DNA of 64,000 bases, taken from CAZPNX01 sp964518765. Lineage in GTDB: Bacteria; Edwardsbacteria; AC1; EtOH8. Each line of letters starts with the position of its first letter. The first letter of the stretch is position 1. The DNA lies in contig CAZFJC010000009.1 of assembly GCA_964518765.1 (NCBI GenBank), forward strand, positions 1 to 64,000. Direction: 5' to 3'. A program made the translations under genes and the position numbers. Below are positions 46,926 through 55,776 of the stretch, piece by piece. The notes under the pieces are model-generated. The model saw only the letters and a program-made list of their open reading frames with translations. It searched no databases and was not told the origin of the DNA.

Positions 46926-47971
46926 GATTGACTATCCCTTTCGGGTTCGCTCTCTCCTCCCCACCCGCCCTGCTGCCTCAAGTCACGTTCCATCCGCTCG
47001 GCCATCGCCAGGAAGCTCTCAGCCTTGGCCCCGTGGCCCATCTGCCTCCAGGCATCAGCATACGCCTTTTGTATAGTAATTAGAAGCCTCTTATCCCCCA
47101 ATCCCGCGCTCTGGGCGTTGGCCATGTCTAGCACCTCCAACGCCTCCTCGGCCTTGCCGTCGGCCAGCATCAGGGTGGCGGTGCTGGTTAGGGCCGATAC
47201 CTCGGTCTCCAAGTCCCCCACCTCCCTGGCCATTTTGATGCATTTTTCCCACTCGTCCATGGCCTGCACCGGGTCGCCCATATCTCGATAGATGTTACCG
47301 GCCACGTGGTGGGCCGAGGCCGCCCCGGCCTTGTCACCGTACTCCATCATGATTTTAGCCGCCCCCAGGCTGTTTTCTAAGGCCGGCTCGAAATCGCCCG
47401 ATTCCCGGTAGAGGTCGGCCAGGTTGACCATGGCTCCGGCAATGAACCGCTGTTCCCCTAACTCCTGGTATCCCTCCAGCCCTTGGAGGAAGTACTTGAG
47501 GGCGCCCTGGCTGTCTCCCATATATTGGTGGACGATTCCCAGGTTGTTTAAGGCCGAGGCCGCCAGCAGCTTGTCACCTATCATGTTTGCGACCATTTGG
47601 ACGTGCTGGTAGCTCTCGGCCGCCTTCCGGTAGTCCCCTAGGTGCCGGTGGATGCAGGCGATCTGGTTCTCCATCCGGCAGGCCCTCGCCTCCTCGCCCA
47701 GTTTGCGCAGCAGGCCCAGGGATTCCAGCCCGTGCTTCAGCGCCTCCCGGTGGCGGGCCAGCACTATCTCGCAGAAGCTTAGTATGCCCAGGCCGTAGGC
47801 CCTCCCCATCTCATAGTCCAGGCGCTCCGAGGCTGCCAGCGATTCCCGGCACAGCTCGGCCGCCTCGGCCGGCCGGCTGTCCGAGAGTTCGGCCGCCATC
47901 TTGGTCATCAGGTCGGCCTTCTCCGGCGAGTCCGGCATGGCCGACAGTTTCTGCTGGAGCTCCTTGTCCAT
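46922..47971 (-). CDS. TPR-repeat signalling protein D
   Basis: The first gene of the operon encodes 349 residues starting MDKELQQKLSAMPDSPEKADL, and is closely alike to protein A at 42115 in start, repeat order and length. Seven or so TPR units follow, then an Arg/Gly-rich end. It shares an ATGA overlap with the next gene. The upstream gap (47972-48076) holds a terminator for the acyl-CoA dehydrogenase gene. No clear promoter was picked out. Confidence 0.82.
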   Translation of the reverse strand: MDKELQQKLSAMPDSPEKADLMTKMAAELSDSRPAEAAELCRESLAASERLDYEMGRAYGLGILSFCEIVLARHREALKHGLESLGLLRKLGEEARACRMENQIACIHRHLGDYRKAAESYQHVQMVANMIGDKLLAASALNNLGIVHQYMGDSQGALKYFLQGLEGYQELGEQRFIAGAMVNLADLYRESGDFEPALENSLGAAKIMMEYGDKAGAASAHHVAGNIYRDMGDPVQAMDEWEKCIKMAREVGDLETEVSALTSTATLMLADGKAEEALEVLDMANAQSAGLGDKRLLITIQKAYADAWRQMGHGAKAESFLAMAERMERDLRQQGGWGGESEPERDSQS

Positions 47972-48035
47972 GTAACGCTTTTTCCGCCTGGTTCTATTTT
48001 ACTATCGGACGGCCGCAAAAGCAAGAAAATAAGAA

Positions 48036-48057
48036 GCCCGGGTCGATAAACCCGGGC
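48036..48057 (-). terminator. Terminator after the acyl-CoA dehydrogenase gene
   Basis: Perfect stem gcccgggt (48036-48043) and acccgggc (48050-48057) with a 6-base loop. On the minus strand it is followed by a T-rich stretch interrupted by other bases. Confidence 0.8.
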
Positions 48058-48076
48058 TTTCCTGGCCGCTCGTCCC

Positions 48077-49237
48077 TTATTCCTTGGAACCGGCCGCCTC
48101 CTTGATGAGGTTGGAGGCGATGACCGTCCGCTGGATCTGGTTGGTGCCCTCGTAGATCTGGGTGATCTTGGCGTCGCGCATCATCTTCTCCACCGGATAT
48201 TCCTTCATATAGCCGTAGCCCCCCAGCACCTGGACGGCGTTGGTGGTCACCTCCATGGCCACGTCCGAGGCGAAGCACTTACACATGGCGCTCTCCTTGG
48301 AGTACTTCTTCTCCCCGGCGTCGATCATTCGGGCGGTGGCGTAGACCAGGGCCCGGGCCGCCTCCAGCTTCATGGCCATGTCTGCCAGCAGGAATTGCAC
48401 TCCCTGGAAGGCTGAGATCGGCTTGCCGAACTGCTCTCGCTCCCTGGAGTACCTGACGGCCTCGTCCAGCGCCCCCTGGGCGATGCCCACCGCCTGGGCG
48501 GCCACCCCGGGGCGGCTGCGGTCCAGCGTTCCCATGGCCACCATAAAGCCCATGCCCTCCTTCCCCAGGATCTGGCTTTTGTGCACCCGGCAGTCCTCGA
48601 ACACCAACTCCCGGGTGGCCGAGGCCCGGATGCCCATCTTATTCTCCTTCTTGCCGAAGCTGAAGCCCGGCGTTCCCTTCTCCACGATGAAGGCGGTGGC
48701 CCCTCGACTGCCCTTGGAGCGGTCGGTCATGGCCACCACCGAATAGACCTCAGCCTCGCCGCCGTTGGTGATCCACTGCTTGGTGCCGTTGAGCACGTAG
48801 TGATCACCTTCGCGCATCGCCGTGGTCTGGATGCCGCCGGCGTCAGAGCCGGCGTTGGCCTCGGTCAGGGCGAAGGCCGCCAGCCGTTTGCCCTTGGCGA
48901 TGTCCGGCAGGTACTTCCTCTTTTGCTCGTCGGTGCCGTAGAGGATAATGGGAAAGGTTCCCAGGCCGGTGGCAGCGAAGGACAGGGAGATGCCGCCGCA
49001 GAAACGCGACAGCTCCTCGGTGGCGATGGCCATCTCGGTGACCCCCCCGCCCAAACCGCCGTACTCGGCCGGGATGTAGACCCCGCAGATGTCGGCCTCG
49101 GCCAGCACCTTGACGATCTCCCAGGGGAACTCCCCGGTCTCGTCGTAATGCTCCCGCACCGGCTTGATCTTCTCCGCCCCTATCTTGTGGCAGAGGTCCT
49201 TGATCATCTTCTGCTCTTCGGTCAGAAAGTAGTTCAT
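48077..49237 (-). CDS. Acyl-CoA dehydrogenase
   Basis: This FAD-dependent enzyme of 386 residues oxidises an acyl-CoA to its enoyl-CoA. Family signatures are AFALTEANAGSDAGG near residue 137 and QVLGGYGYMKEYPVEKMMRDAKI near the C terminus, followed by YEGTNQIQRTVIA. The catalytic glutamate and chain-length preference cannot be fixed by eye; the short-chain or butyryl-CoA type is likely. A strong GAGGAGG precedes the ATG. No electron-transfer flavoprotein genes are next to it. It is followed by a terminator. Confidence 0.93.
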   Translation of the reverse strand: MNYFLTEEQKMIKDLCHKIGAEKIKPVREHYDETGEFPWEIVKVLAEADICGVYIPAEYGGLGGGVTEMAIATEELSRFCGGISLSFAATGLGTFPIILYGTDEQKRKYLPDIAKGKRLAAFALTEANAGSDAGGIQTTAMREGDHYVLNGTKQWITNGGEAEVYSVVAMTDRSKGSRGATAFIVEKGTPGFSFGKKENKMGIRASATRELVFEDCRVHKSQILGKEGMGFMVAMGTLDRSRPGVAAQAVGIAQGALDEAVRYSREREQFGKPISAFQGVQFLLADMAMKLEAARALVYATARMIDAGEKKYSKESAMCKCFASDVAMEVTTNAVQVLGGYGYMKEYPVEKMMRDAKITQIYEGTNQIQRTVIASNLIKEAAGSKE

Positions 49238-49271
49238 GGTAAGCCTCCTCTACTCATGGTCGTGGCGAAAG

Positions 49272-49298
49272 CCGCTTCCTGAATTACTGGAGAAGCGG
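49272..49298 (-). terminator. Weak terminator-like hairpin after rnc
   Basis: Arms ccgcttc (49272-49278) and gaagcgg (49292-49298) around a 13-base loop, with a poor T-run on the minus strand. Confidence 0.35.
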
Positions 49299-49317
49299 TC
49301 GCGGTCAGTCTTTTCTT

Positions 49318-50133
49318 TTATCCTCGCACCGGCCTCGTCCGCCCCTTTTGGGGCTTGGCGGCGCCCAGTGCCTCATCCTTTAGCCGGTCCAGCGCTTGGC
49401 GGGCGGCCATCTGCTCGGCCTCCTTCTTGCTGCGGGCGGCAGCCAGGCCATAGCGCTTGCGGTCCAGTTTCAGCTCCACCTCGAACAGGCGCTGATGGCG
49501 CGGCCCGCTCTCCGCCTTCAGGTGGTAGCGGGTGCTGCGACGGTCGCCGTGCGACTGCATATGCTCTTGGAGCATCCCCTTGAAGTTGAGGTGGGCGCTG
49601 TCGGTTATCAGGTGGTCTATCCGCCACAGGAAGCTCTGCTTCAGGAAATGCCGTACCGCCTCCAGGCCCCGGTCCAGGTAATAGGCGCCCAGCAGCGATT
49701 CCATGGCGTCGCCCAACACATTATCCTTGTTGCGCCCCCCGGAGGCGTGCTCTTCCGAGGACATCTCCAGCATCTCGCCCAGACCCAGCTCCCGGGCCAC
49801 CCCGGCCAGTACCTTCTTGCTGACGATCAGCGACTTTATCTCGGTCAGCCTGCCCTCGTCTTCGGAGGGCCGGGTGCGGTAGAGATGCTCGCAGACAATC
49901 AGGCCCAGCACCGAGTCACCCAGAAGCTCCAGCCTTTCGAAGGACTCTAGGTGGCTGGGGGCAGCCGAGCGGTGCCGCAGGGCCAGCAGATAGAGTTCGG
50001 GGTTGCGGATGCCCCAGCCCAGACGATCCCTGATCTTACGCAGGGCCTCGCGCCGGGAGTGGGGCAGGTCCCTACCCTTCAGTCCCAGGATTCTTCTTAT
50101 CAAAAAGCCACCGCTATCACCCTTCCGGGTCAA
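49318..50133 (-). CDS. rnc: Ribonuclease III
   Basis: It cuts double-stranded RNA in rRNA maturation and regulation. The catalytic motif FERLELLGDSVLGLIV is near residues 64-79; the second acidic cluster (GDAMESLLGAYYLD) and a C-terminal double-stranded-RNA-binding domain (about 180-255, AAARSKKEAEQMAARQAL) follow. The start is TTG, overlapping the fabF stop as TTGA, which suggests translation is held low and coupled. The length is 271 residues with a basic C-terminal tail. It ends the fab operon, a common arrangement. Confidence 0.94.
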   Translation of the reverse strand: MTRKGDSGGFLIRRILGLKGRDLPHSRREALRKIRDRLGWGIRNPELYLLALRHRSAAPSHLESFERLELLGDSVLGLIVCEHLYRTRPSEDEGRLTEIKSLIVSKKVLAGVARELGLGEMLEMSSEEHASGGRNKDNVLGDAMESLLGAYYLDRGLEAVRHFLKQSFLWRIDHLITDSAHLNFKGMLQEHMQSHGDRRSTRYHLKAESGPRHQRLFEVELKLDRKRYGLAAARSKKEAEQMAARQALDRLKDEALGAAKPQKGRTRPVRG

Positions 50134-51368
50134 TCCAGTTTCCTCACCGCCAAGCAGGCGTTATGCCCGCCGAAACCGAAGGAGTTGGACAAGGCCGCCC
50201 GGATGTTCGCCTGACGCGGCCGGTTGGGCACATAGTCCAGGTCGCACTCCGGGTCGGGCGTTTCGTAGTTAGCAGTGGGGTGTATCAGAGAGTTAGCCAT
50301 GCACAGCACCGTGGCCACCAGCTCGATGCCCCCGGCCGCGCCCAGCAGATGGCCGGTCATGGACTTGGTGGACGATATGGCCACCTTCCCGGCCCTGTCT
50401 CCGAACACCGACTTGATGGCCGCTGTCTCGTACTTGTCGTTGAGGTCGGTGGAGGTCCCATGGGCGTTTATGTAGTCAACCTCCTCTGGCTTCAGCCCGG
50501 CGGTGGCCAGCGCTCTCCTCATGGCCCGGGCCGCTCCCTCTCCCCCAGGGGCCGGAGCGGTGATGTGATGGGCGTCAGCGGTAGCCCCGTAGCCAGCCAG
50601 CTCCGCATAGATCCTGGCCCCCCGCGCCCTGGCGTGCTCCATCTCCTCCAGGATGACGATACCGGCGCCCTCGGCCATAACAAAGCCGTCCCGGTCCTTA
50701 TCGAAGGGACGGGAGGCTTTCTCCGGCTGGTCGTTTCGGGTGGAGAGCGCCCTCAGAGCGCAGAACCCGGCCAGGGCCAGAGGGGTGATGGGTGCCTCGG
50801 CCCCGCCGCATATGACGGCGTCGCTCTCCCCCAGGACGATGCTACAGTAGCCCTCGCCGATGGCATGGGAGGCCGAGGCGCAGGCCGAGACGGTAGCGAA
50901 GTTGATGCCCTTGGCCCCGCAGTCCATGGAGATTCGTCCGGCGGCGATGTCCGAGATCATCATGGGCACGAAGAACGGGGACACCTTGTCTGGACCGTGC
51001 TCCATAAGCTTACGGTGCTGATCCTCCCAGGTCTCGGTGCCGCCGATGCCGGAGGCGATGATCACCCCCACCCGGTCGGCCGCCTCGCCTTCGACCTTAA
51101 GCCCGGAGTCGGCCAAGGCCTGCTTGTAGGCGGCCATGGCGTAGTGGGTGAAGCGGTCCATGCGACGGACCTCCTTACGGTCTATGTAGGCCGCCGGATC
51201 GAAATTCTTGACCTCGCCGGCTATTCTAGCCGAGTACCTGGAGGTGTCGAAGCGGGTTATCAGGCCGACGCCGTTCCGGCCCGCCTTTAGGCTTTCCCAG
51301 AAATCGGCCACATTGTTGCCCACGGGCGTCACTACCCCCAGACCGGTTATCGCCACACGACGTTTCAT
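50130..51368 (-). CDS. fabF: 3-oxoacyl-ACP synthase II
   Basis: This condensing enzyme of 412 residues elongates acyl-ACP with malonyl-ACP. The active-site Cys163 is in SACASASHAI, and the two His residues lie in NAHGTSTDLND and STKSMTGHLLGAAGG. It follows acpP after a gap that contains an exceptionally stable 12-bp hairpin. Sitting next to acpP and rnc is typical. Confidence 0.96.
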   Translation of the reverse strand: MKRRVAITGLGVVTPVGNNVADFWESLKAGRNGVGLITRFDTSRYSARIAGEVKNFDPAAYIDRKEVRRMDRFTHYAMAAYKQALADSGLKVEGEAADRVGVIIASGIGGTETWEDQHRKLMEHGPDKVSPFFVPMMISDIAAGRISMDCGAKGINFATVSACASASHAIGEGYCSIVLGESDAVICGGAEAPITPLALAGFCALRALSTRNDQPEKASRPFDKDRDGFVMAEGAGIVILEEMEHARARGARIYAELAGYGATADAHHITAPAPGGEGAARAMRRALATAGLKPEEVDYINAHGTSTDLNDKYETAAIKSVFGDRAGKVAISSTKSMTGHLLGAAGGIELVATVLCMANSLIHPTANYETPDPECDLDYVPNRPRQANIRAALSNSFGFGGHNACLAVRKLD

Positions 51369-51398
51369 ATGTTAAATATCCTGCATTGATTGTCTGCC

Positions 51399-51426
51399 GG
51401 GGCGCCGCGCTATGGCGTGGCGCCCC
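51399..51426 (-). promoter_or_regulatory. Very stable hairpin between acpP and fabF
   Basis: Bases 51399-51410 and 51415-51426 form a 12-bp stem (eleven Watson-Crick pairs and one G-T) closed by the 4-base loop tatg. No T-run follows on the minus strand, so it is not a standard terminator. It could protect the abundant acpP message from 3' decay or lower fabF expression. Confidence 0.8.
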
Positions 51427-51450
51427 TCTATCGGAAATTTCTATTCGATG

Positions 51451-51696
51451 TTACCCCTGCTTCTCGGCCAGCTTCTTCTCGATGTAGCTGATGGCTGCCC
51501 CGACCGTGGTCAGTTTCTCGGCTTCCTCGTCCGAGATCTCCATGCCAAACTTCTCCTCCAGGGCCATCACCAGCTCCACCGTGTCCAGCGAGTCGGCCCC
51601 CAGGTCCTCGGTGAACGAGGCCTCCGGGGTCACCTGGGACGCGTCCACGCCCAGCCGGTCGATGATGATCTTCTTGACGTCGTCTACTACTGCCAT
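51451..51696 (-). CDS. acpP: Acyl carrier protein
   Basis: This 81-residue acidic carrier has its phosphopantetheine attached to Ser36 in LGADSLDTVELVMALEE. AAAGGAGGTG lies six bases before the ATG at 51696, which is why this start is chosen rather than the GTG three codons upstream. Its place between fabG and fabF is the canonical one. The stretch upstream (51706-51765) is AT-rich. Confidence 0.97.
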   Translation of the reverse strand: MAVVDDVKKIIIDRLGVDASQVTPEASFTEDLGADSLDTVELVMALEEKFGMEISDEEAEKLTTVGAAISYIEKKLAEKQG

Positions 51697-51764
51697 GGGG
51701 TTCACCTCCTTTGTTTGGGATTTTGTTTGGTTGGTAATTTGCTATACTTATATACTATTAATCT

Positions 51765-51860
51765 TGTTGTCGTTCCGAGTTCAGTTCCTGCTCAGCCATC
51801 GAAGGTTCTTTGCCGGATGCTTCGGCAGTCGAACAAAACGCCGTCCGCAGCATGACGGAA
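51765..51860. repeat. Repeat-like intergenic sequence before acpP
   Basis: The stretch carries ttgtcgttccgagttc, then ccggatgcttcggcagtcga and cagcatgacggaatcc. This pattern resembles the degenerate gtcattctgag...ggatgcttcgg...catgacgg repeats spread through many environmental genomes. It lies wholly between fabG and acpP. Confidence 0.5.
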
Positions 51861-51865
51861 TCCAA

Positions 51866-52606
51866 TCACATCACCAGCCCGCCGTCCACCTGGATCACCT
51901 GCCCGGTGATATAGGCGGCCGCGTCCGAGGACAGGAAACAAACTAGTTCGGCCACATCCTCAGCCGTGCCGAACCGGGCCAGGGGGATGGCCTTGAAGTA
52001 GGCCTCCTTGACCTCGTCCGAGAGCCTGTCGGTCATGGCCGACTGGATGAAGCCCGGGGCCACCGCGTTGCAGGTGATGTTGCGCGAGGCCAGCTCCTTG
52101 GCCACCGACTTGGTCAGCGAGATGAGCCCGCCCTTGGAGGCCGCGTAGTTGGTCTGGCCGGCGTTGCCCATCAGGCCGACCACCGAGGAGATGTTGACGA
52201 TGCGGCCGGAACGCTGCTTCATCATGATCCGGGTGACGGCCTTGGTCATCAGGAAGGCGCCCTTGAGGTTGACGTCCAGCACCAGATCCCAGTCCTTCTC
52301 GTCCATCCGCATCATCAGGTTGTCGCGGGTCACCCCGGCGTTGTTTACCAGAATGTCCAATGTCGGGAATGTCTCGGTGGCCTTCTTGACCAACTCGGCC
52401 ACCTCGGCCGCGTCGGCCACGTTGCACTTGACGGCCAGCGACTTGACCCCCAGGCCCTCGATCTCCCTGGCGGCCGCCTCGGCCGCCACCAGGTTGACGT
52501 CCGAAACCACGATGTTGGCCCCGGCCCCGGCCAGCTTCAGGGCGATGGCCCTGCCGATGCCCTGGGCGGCTCCGGTGACGACGGCGGTCTTATCCTTCAA
52601 ATTCAT
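51866..52606 (-). CDS. fabG: 3-oxoacyl-ACP reductase
   Basis: This 246-residue short-chain dehydrogenase uses NADPH to reduce 3-oxoacyl-ACP. TGAAQGIG (11-18) binds the cofactor; NNAG is at 88-91; the catalytic residues are Ser141, Tyr154 and Lys158 in NYAASKGG. The ATG overlaps the fabD stop as ATGA. Confidence 0.96.
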   Translation of the reverse strand: MNLKDKTAVVTGAAQGIGRAIALKLAGAGANIVVSDVNLVAAEAAAREIEGLGVKSLAVKCNVADAAEVAELVKKATETFPTLDILVNNAGVTRDNLMMRMDEKDWDLVLDVNLKGAFLMTKAVTRIMMKQRSGRIVNISSVVGLMGNAGQTNYAASKGGLISLTKSVAKELASRNITCNAVAPGFIQSAMTDRLSDEVKEAYFKAIPLARFGTAEDVAELVCFLSSDAAAYITGQVIQVDGGLVM

Positions 52607-53538
52607 TTCTTTATCGTCCCTAATGTCTCAGCCAAAGTCTTCGAGTCCTCGACGTTGTGGACGGTGACCTCGGGGGCGATCTTCTTCACCAGCCCCTTTA
52701 GCACCCGGCCCGGGCCGCACTCCACCATAGTGGTCACTCCAAGCGAGGCCATGTGCTTGACCGACTCCTCCCAGCGCACCGGCTTCTTCACCTGCTCGAT
52801 CAGCAGCTCCTTGATGGTCCGCGGGCTTTGCACCGGCTCGGCCACCACGTTGGCGATGACCGGACACTTCGGCTCCTTTATCTCCACCCGCTCCAGGGCC
52901 TGCCTCATCCCGTACTGGGCGATGTCCATCAATTCAGAATGGAAGGCCCCCGAGACCTCCAGCTGGACGGCCCGCTTGGCCCCCTTGGCCTTGGCCAACT
53001 CCATGGCCTTGAGAACCGCCTCCACCTCTCCGGAGATGACCGTCTGGTCGGCCGAGTTGAAGTTGGCCGCCTCCACGATGCCGTGCTCCCGGGCCTCGTG
53101 GCACAGCCGCTCGACCTCGGCCGGCGAAAGGCCCAGCACCGCCGCCATGGTCCCAGGCTGGATATCCCCGGCCACCGCCATCAGGCTGCCGCGGATGCGC
53201 ACCAACCGCACCGCGTCCTCGAGCGACAGGGCCCCGGCCGCCACTAGGGCCGAGTACTCGCCCAGGCTGTGCCCGGCAGTGTAGTCGAAACTGACGCCCT
53301 CTCGCTCCAGCAGCCGGAAGGCGGCCACCGAGTGGATGAGGATGGCCGGCTGGGCGTTGTGGGTCATGCGCAGCTCGGCCGGGGTGCTCTCGAAGGAAAG
53401 CTTGGCGATGTCGAATTTCAGGGCCTGGTTGGCCCGGTCATAGCACTCCTTGGCCAAAGGGTGGTTCTCGAAAAGGTCCTTGCCCATGCCTACGTACTGG
53501 GCCCCCTGCCCGGGGAAGATAATGGCCGTTTTTGGCAT
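52603..53538 (-). CDS. fabD: Malonyl-CoA-ACP transacylase
   Basis: This 311-residue enzyme moves malonate from CoA to ACP. The nucleophile motif GHSLGEYS has Ser91, and the N-terminal oxyanion segment is FPGQGAQYVGMG; VSGAFHSELM carries the catalytic His. It is preceded by a gap with purine-rich repeat-like DNA and followed by fabG with a 4-base overlap. Confidence 0.96.
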   Translation of the reverse strand: MPKTAIIFPGQGAQYVGMGKDLFENHPLAKECYDRANQALKFDIAKLSFESTPAELRMTHNAQPAILIHSVAAFRLLEREGVSFDYTAGHSLGEYSALVAAGALSLEDAVRLVRIRGSLMAVAGDIQPGTMAAVLGLSPAEVERLCHEAREHGIVEAANFNSADQTVISGEVEAVLKAMELAKAKGAKRAVQLEVSGAFHSELMDIAQYGMRQALERVEIKEPKCPVIANVVAEPVQSPRTIKELLIEQVKKPVRWEESVKHMASLGVTTMVECGPGRVLKGLVKKIAPEVTVHNVEDSKTLAETLGTIKK

Positions 53539-53559
53539 AATAGAAATCCCTTTGTTAAT

Positions 53560-53630
53560 AGCAAATCCCTGAAAACTAAAGACTGGATGTTGAATCCTGA
53601 GCTCTTCCTTCTGAATTCAGTTTTCAGTCT
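53560..53630. repeat. Low-complexity repeat-like tract between fabH and fabD
   Basis: On the minus strand the tract reads as A/G-rich gaagactgaaaactgaatt and gaaggaagagctcagg blocks, with tgaaaact and agttttca arms in inverted order. No open frame or promoter stands out. Confidence 0.45.
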
Positions 53631-54611
53631 TCACCAGCGGATAAGCACCGCGCCCCAGGTGAACCCGGCCCCGAAGGCCACCAGCAGGACGATGTTTCCC
53701 GGCTTGATGCGGCCGGTGCGCACCGCCTCGTCCAGGGCGATGGGGATGGAGGCGGCCGAAGTGTTGCCGTACTTATGGATGTTGACGAACACCTTCTCGA
53801 TGGGCAGTTCGAAGTGGCGGCCGATGGCCTCGATGATGCGGTTGTTGGCCTGGTGGGGGATGAGGACGTCCAGCCTGTCCTTGGGGATCCCGGCCCTCTC
53901 CAGCACCTTGTCGGCGGCATCGCTCATCTTGCGCACCGCGTGGGGGAAGACCTTGTTGCCCTCCATCTTTACCACGTGCATCCTGCCGTCCACCGTAGCG
54001 TGCGAGGCCGGGTTGAGGCTGCCTCCGGCGGGCTGGTAGAGCAGGTCGCCCAGGGAGCCGTCGGCCGCCACGAAGGTGGAGAGCATCCCCCGGTCCTCCT
54101 CGGTCCATCCCAGCACCGCCGCCCCGGCCCCGTCGCCAAAAAGGACGCAGGTGGCCCGGTCGGTCCAGTCGGTGATCTTGGTCAGCTCCTCCACCCCGAT
54201 CACCAGCACCTTGCGTCCGTGGTCGTTCTCCACCAGGCTCCGGCCCAGCTCCAGGCCGTAGATGAACCCGGTGCAGCCGGCCGCCAGGTCGAAGGCGGCC
54301 GCTTGGGAGGCCCCTAGCCTAGTCTGCACCAGGCAGGCGGTCGAGGGGAAGGGCATGTCCGGGGTGATGGTAGCGACGATGATGAAGTCCAGCTCCTCCG
54401 GTTTGACGCCCGAGGCCTCCAGGGCGTTCTTGGCCGCCCCCAGGGCCAGGTGAGAGGAGGGGGTCTTCTCGTCCGAGATCCGCCTCTCCTTGATGCCGGT
54501 ACGCTGGGTGATCCACTCGTCGCTGGTCTCGACCATCTTCTCCAGGTCGGCGTTGGTAAGCACTTTGTCGGGCAGGCATGAGCCGGTGCCCAAAATGGCG
54601 ACATGTCCCAT
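53631..54611 (-). CDS. fabH: 3-oxoacyl-ACP synthase III
   Basis: This 326-residue enzyme starts fatty-acid synthesis by condensing acyl-CoA with malonyl-ACP. Active-site Cys113 is in AAGCTGFIYGL; the His motif is IPHQANNRI and the Asn lies in KYGNTSAAS. The gene directly follows plsX with no gap. Confidence 0.96.
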   Translation of the reverse strand: MGHVAILGTGSCLPDKVLTNADLEKMVETSDEWITQRTGIKERRISDEKTPSSHLALGAAKNALEASGVKPEELDFIIVATITPDMPFPSTACLVQTRLGASQAAAFDLAAGCTGFIYGLELGRSLVENDHGRKVLVIGVEELTKITDWTDRATCVLFGDGAGAAVLGWTEEDRGMLSTFVAADGSLGDLLYQPAGGSLNPASHATVDGRMHVVKMEGNKVFPHAVRKMSDAADKVLERAGIPKDRLDVLIPHQANNRIIEAIGRHFELPIEKVFVNIHKYGNTSAASIPIALDEAVRTGRIKPGNIVLLVAFGAGFTWGAVLIRW

Positions 54612-55757
54612 CTATTCCTCCACTTTCCCGAAATCCTTTACCTGTTGCCTAATGTGCTCGTTGACCCGGTGGGCCACGCAGCGGTAGGCCACCAGAACCG
54701 CATTCTTGATGGCCTTGGCGGTGGAGCGGCCGTGGCAGATGATGCAGACGCCGTTGACCCCCAAAAGCGGCGCCCCGCCGTACTCCTCGTAGTCCAGGTC
54801 CTTGGCGAACCGCTTCAGGGCGGGCTTGATGAGCATCCCCCCCAGCTGGGCGAAGATGCTGGTGTAAACATAGCGCTTGATGGATCCGAAGAACATGCGG
54901 ACCACGCTCTCGGCGAACTTGAGGATGACGTTGCCGATGAACCCGTCGCAGACCACCACGTCGGCCGAGCCCCGCAGGATGTCCTTGCCCTCGATGTTGC
55001 CGATGAAGTTGAGCTTGCTGTCCAGCAGCAGCTGGTGGGTCTGCTGGATACGGTCGTGGCCCTTGCTGGCCTCCTCGCCCACCGACAGCAGCCCCACCTT
55101 GGGGTGCGGCTTGTCGAAGACGTAGCGGGCGAAGGACGTGCCCATGGCGGCGAACTGAAGCAGCTGCTGGGGCCTGCAGTCCAGGTTGGCCCCCACGTCC
55201 AGGATGATGCAGCCGCCCAGCTCGGTGGGCATGAAGCTAGCGATGGCCGGCCGGGATACCCCCTCCAGACGTCCCAGGGTTAGCAACGAGCCGGCCATGA
55301 CCGCCCCGGTGCTTCCCGATGAGATGAAAGCCTCGGCCTCCCCCTGCTTTTGCAGGCGCAGGCCCACCAGTATCGAGGAATCCCTCTTGTTGCGCAGGGC
55401 CTCGGTGGGCGTCTCGTGCATATCGATGCTCTGGGAGGCATGCACTAGCCGCACCCCGTACTTGTTCAGATCGTCCTCCTTGTACTCGGCCTTGCCCACG
55501 CCGGTGGCCAGCTCGGTCCTGATGGCCACCTCGTCACCCACCAGAATCACCTGGTAGCGGCCCCTGGCGATACGGGCCGCCTCGATTGCTCCCTCGATGT
55601 TGGGGGCGATGCCGTTGTCCCCGGCCATGGCATCCACCGCTATACGAATCGGGCCGCTGAAACCGTTCTCGACCGGTTGGTTCAGCCCAGCCCCGGCGGT
55701 GAGCTCACCAACCTTGCGCCTCTCGGTCTTCCTCTGGCTGGTGGACCTGGTCTGCAT
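54612..55757 (-). CDS. plsX: Phosphate acyltransferase PlsX
   Basis: PlsX makes acyl phosphate from acyl-ACP for the first acylation of glycerol-3-phosphate. The core begins RIAVDAMAGDNGIAPN near residue 38 and includes ALRNKRDSSILVGL and FISSGSTGAVMAGS. At 381 residues it is about 35 longer than many PlsX proteins owing to a polar N-terminal tail. The ATG is 20 bp after rpmF, so the long form fits, although a downstream start cannot be excluded. Confidence 0.94.
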   Translation of the reverse strand: MQTRSTSQRKTERRKVGELTAGAGLNQPVENGFSGPIRIAVDAMAGDNGIAPNIEGAIEAARIARGRYQVILVGDEVAIRTELATGVGKAEYKEDDLNKYGVRLVHASQSIDMHETPTEALRNKRDSSILVGLRLQKQGEAEAFISSGSTGAVMAGSLLTLGRLEGVSRPAIASFMPTELGGCIILDVGANLDCRPQQLLQFAAMGTSFARYVFDKPHPKVGLLSVGEEASKGHDRIQQTHQLLLDSKLNFIGNIEGKDILRGSADVVVCDGFIGNVILKFAESVVRMFFGSIKRYVYTSIFAQLGGMLIKPALKRFAKDLDYEEYGGAPLLGVNGVCIICHGRSTAKAIKNAVLVAYRCVAHRVNEHIRQQVKDFGKVEE

Positions 55758-55776
55758 GCTGGCAGTTCGAAAAACG

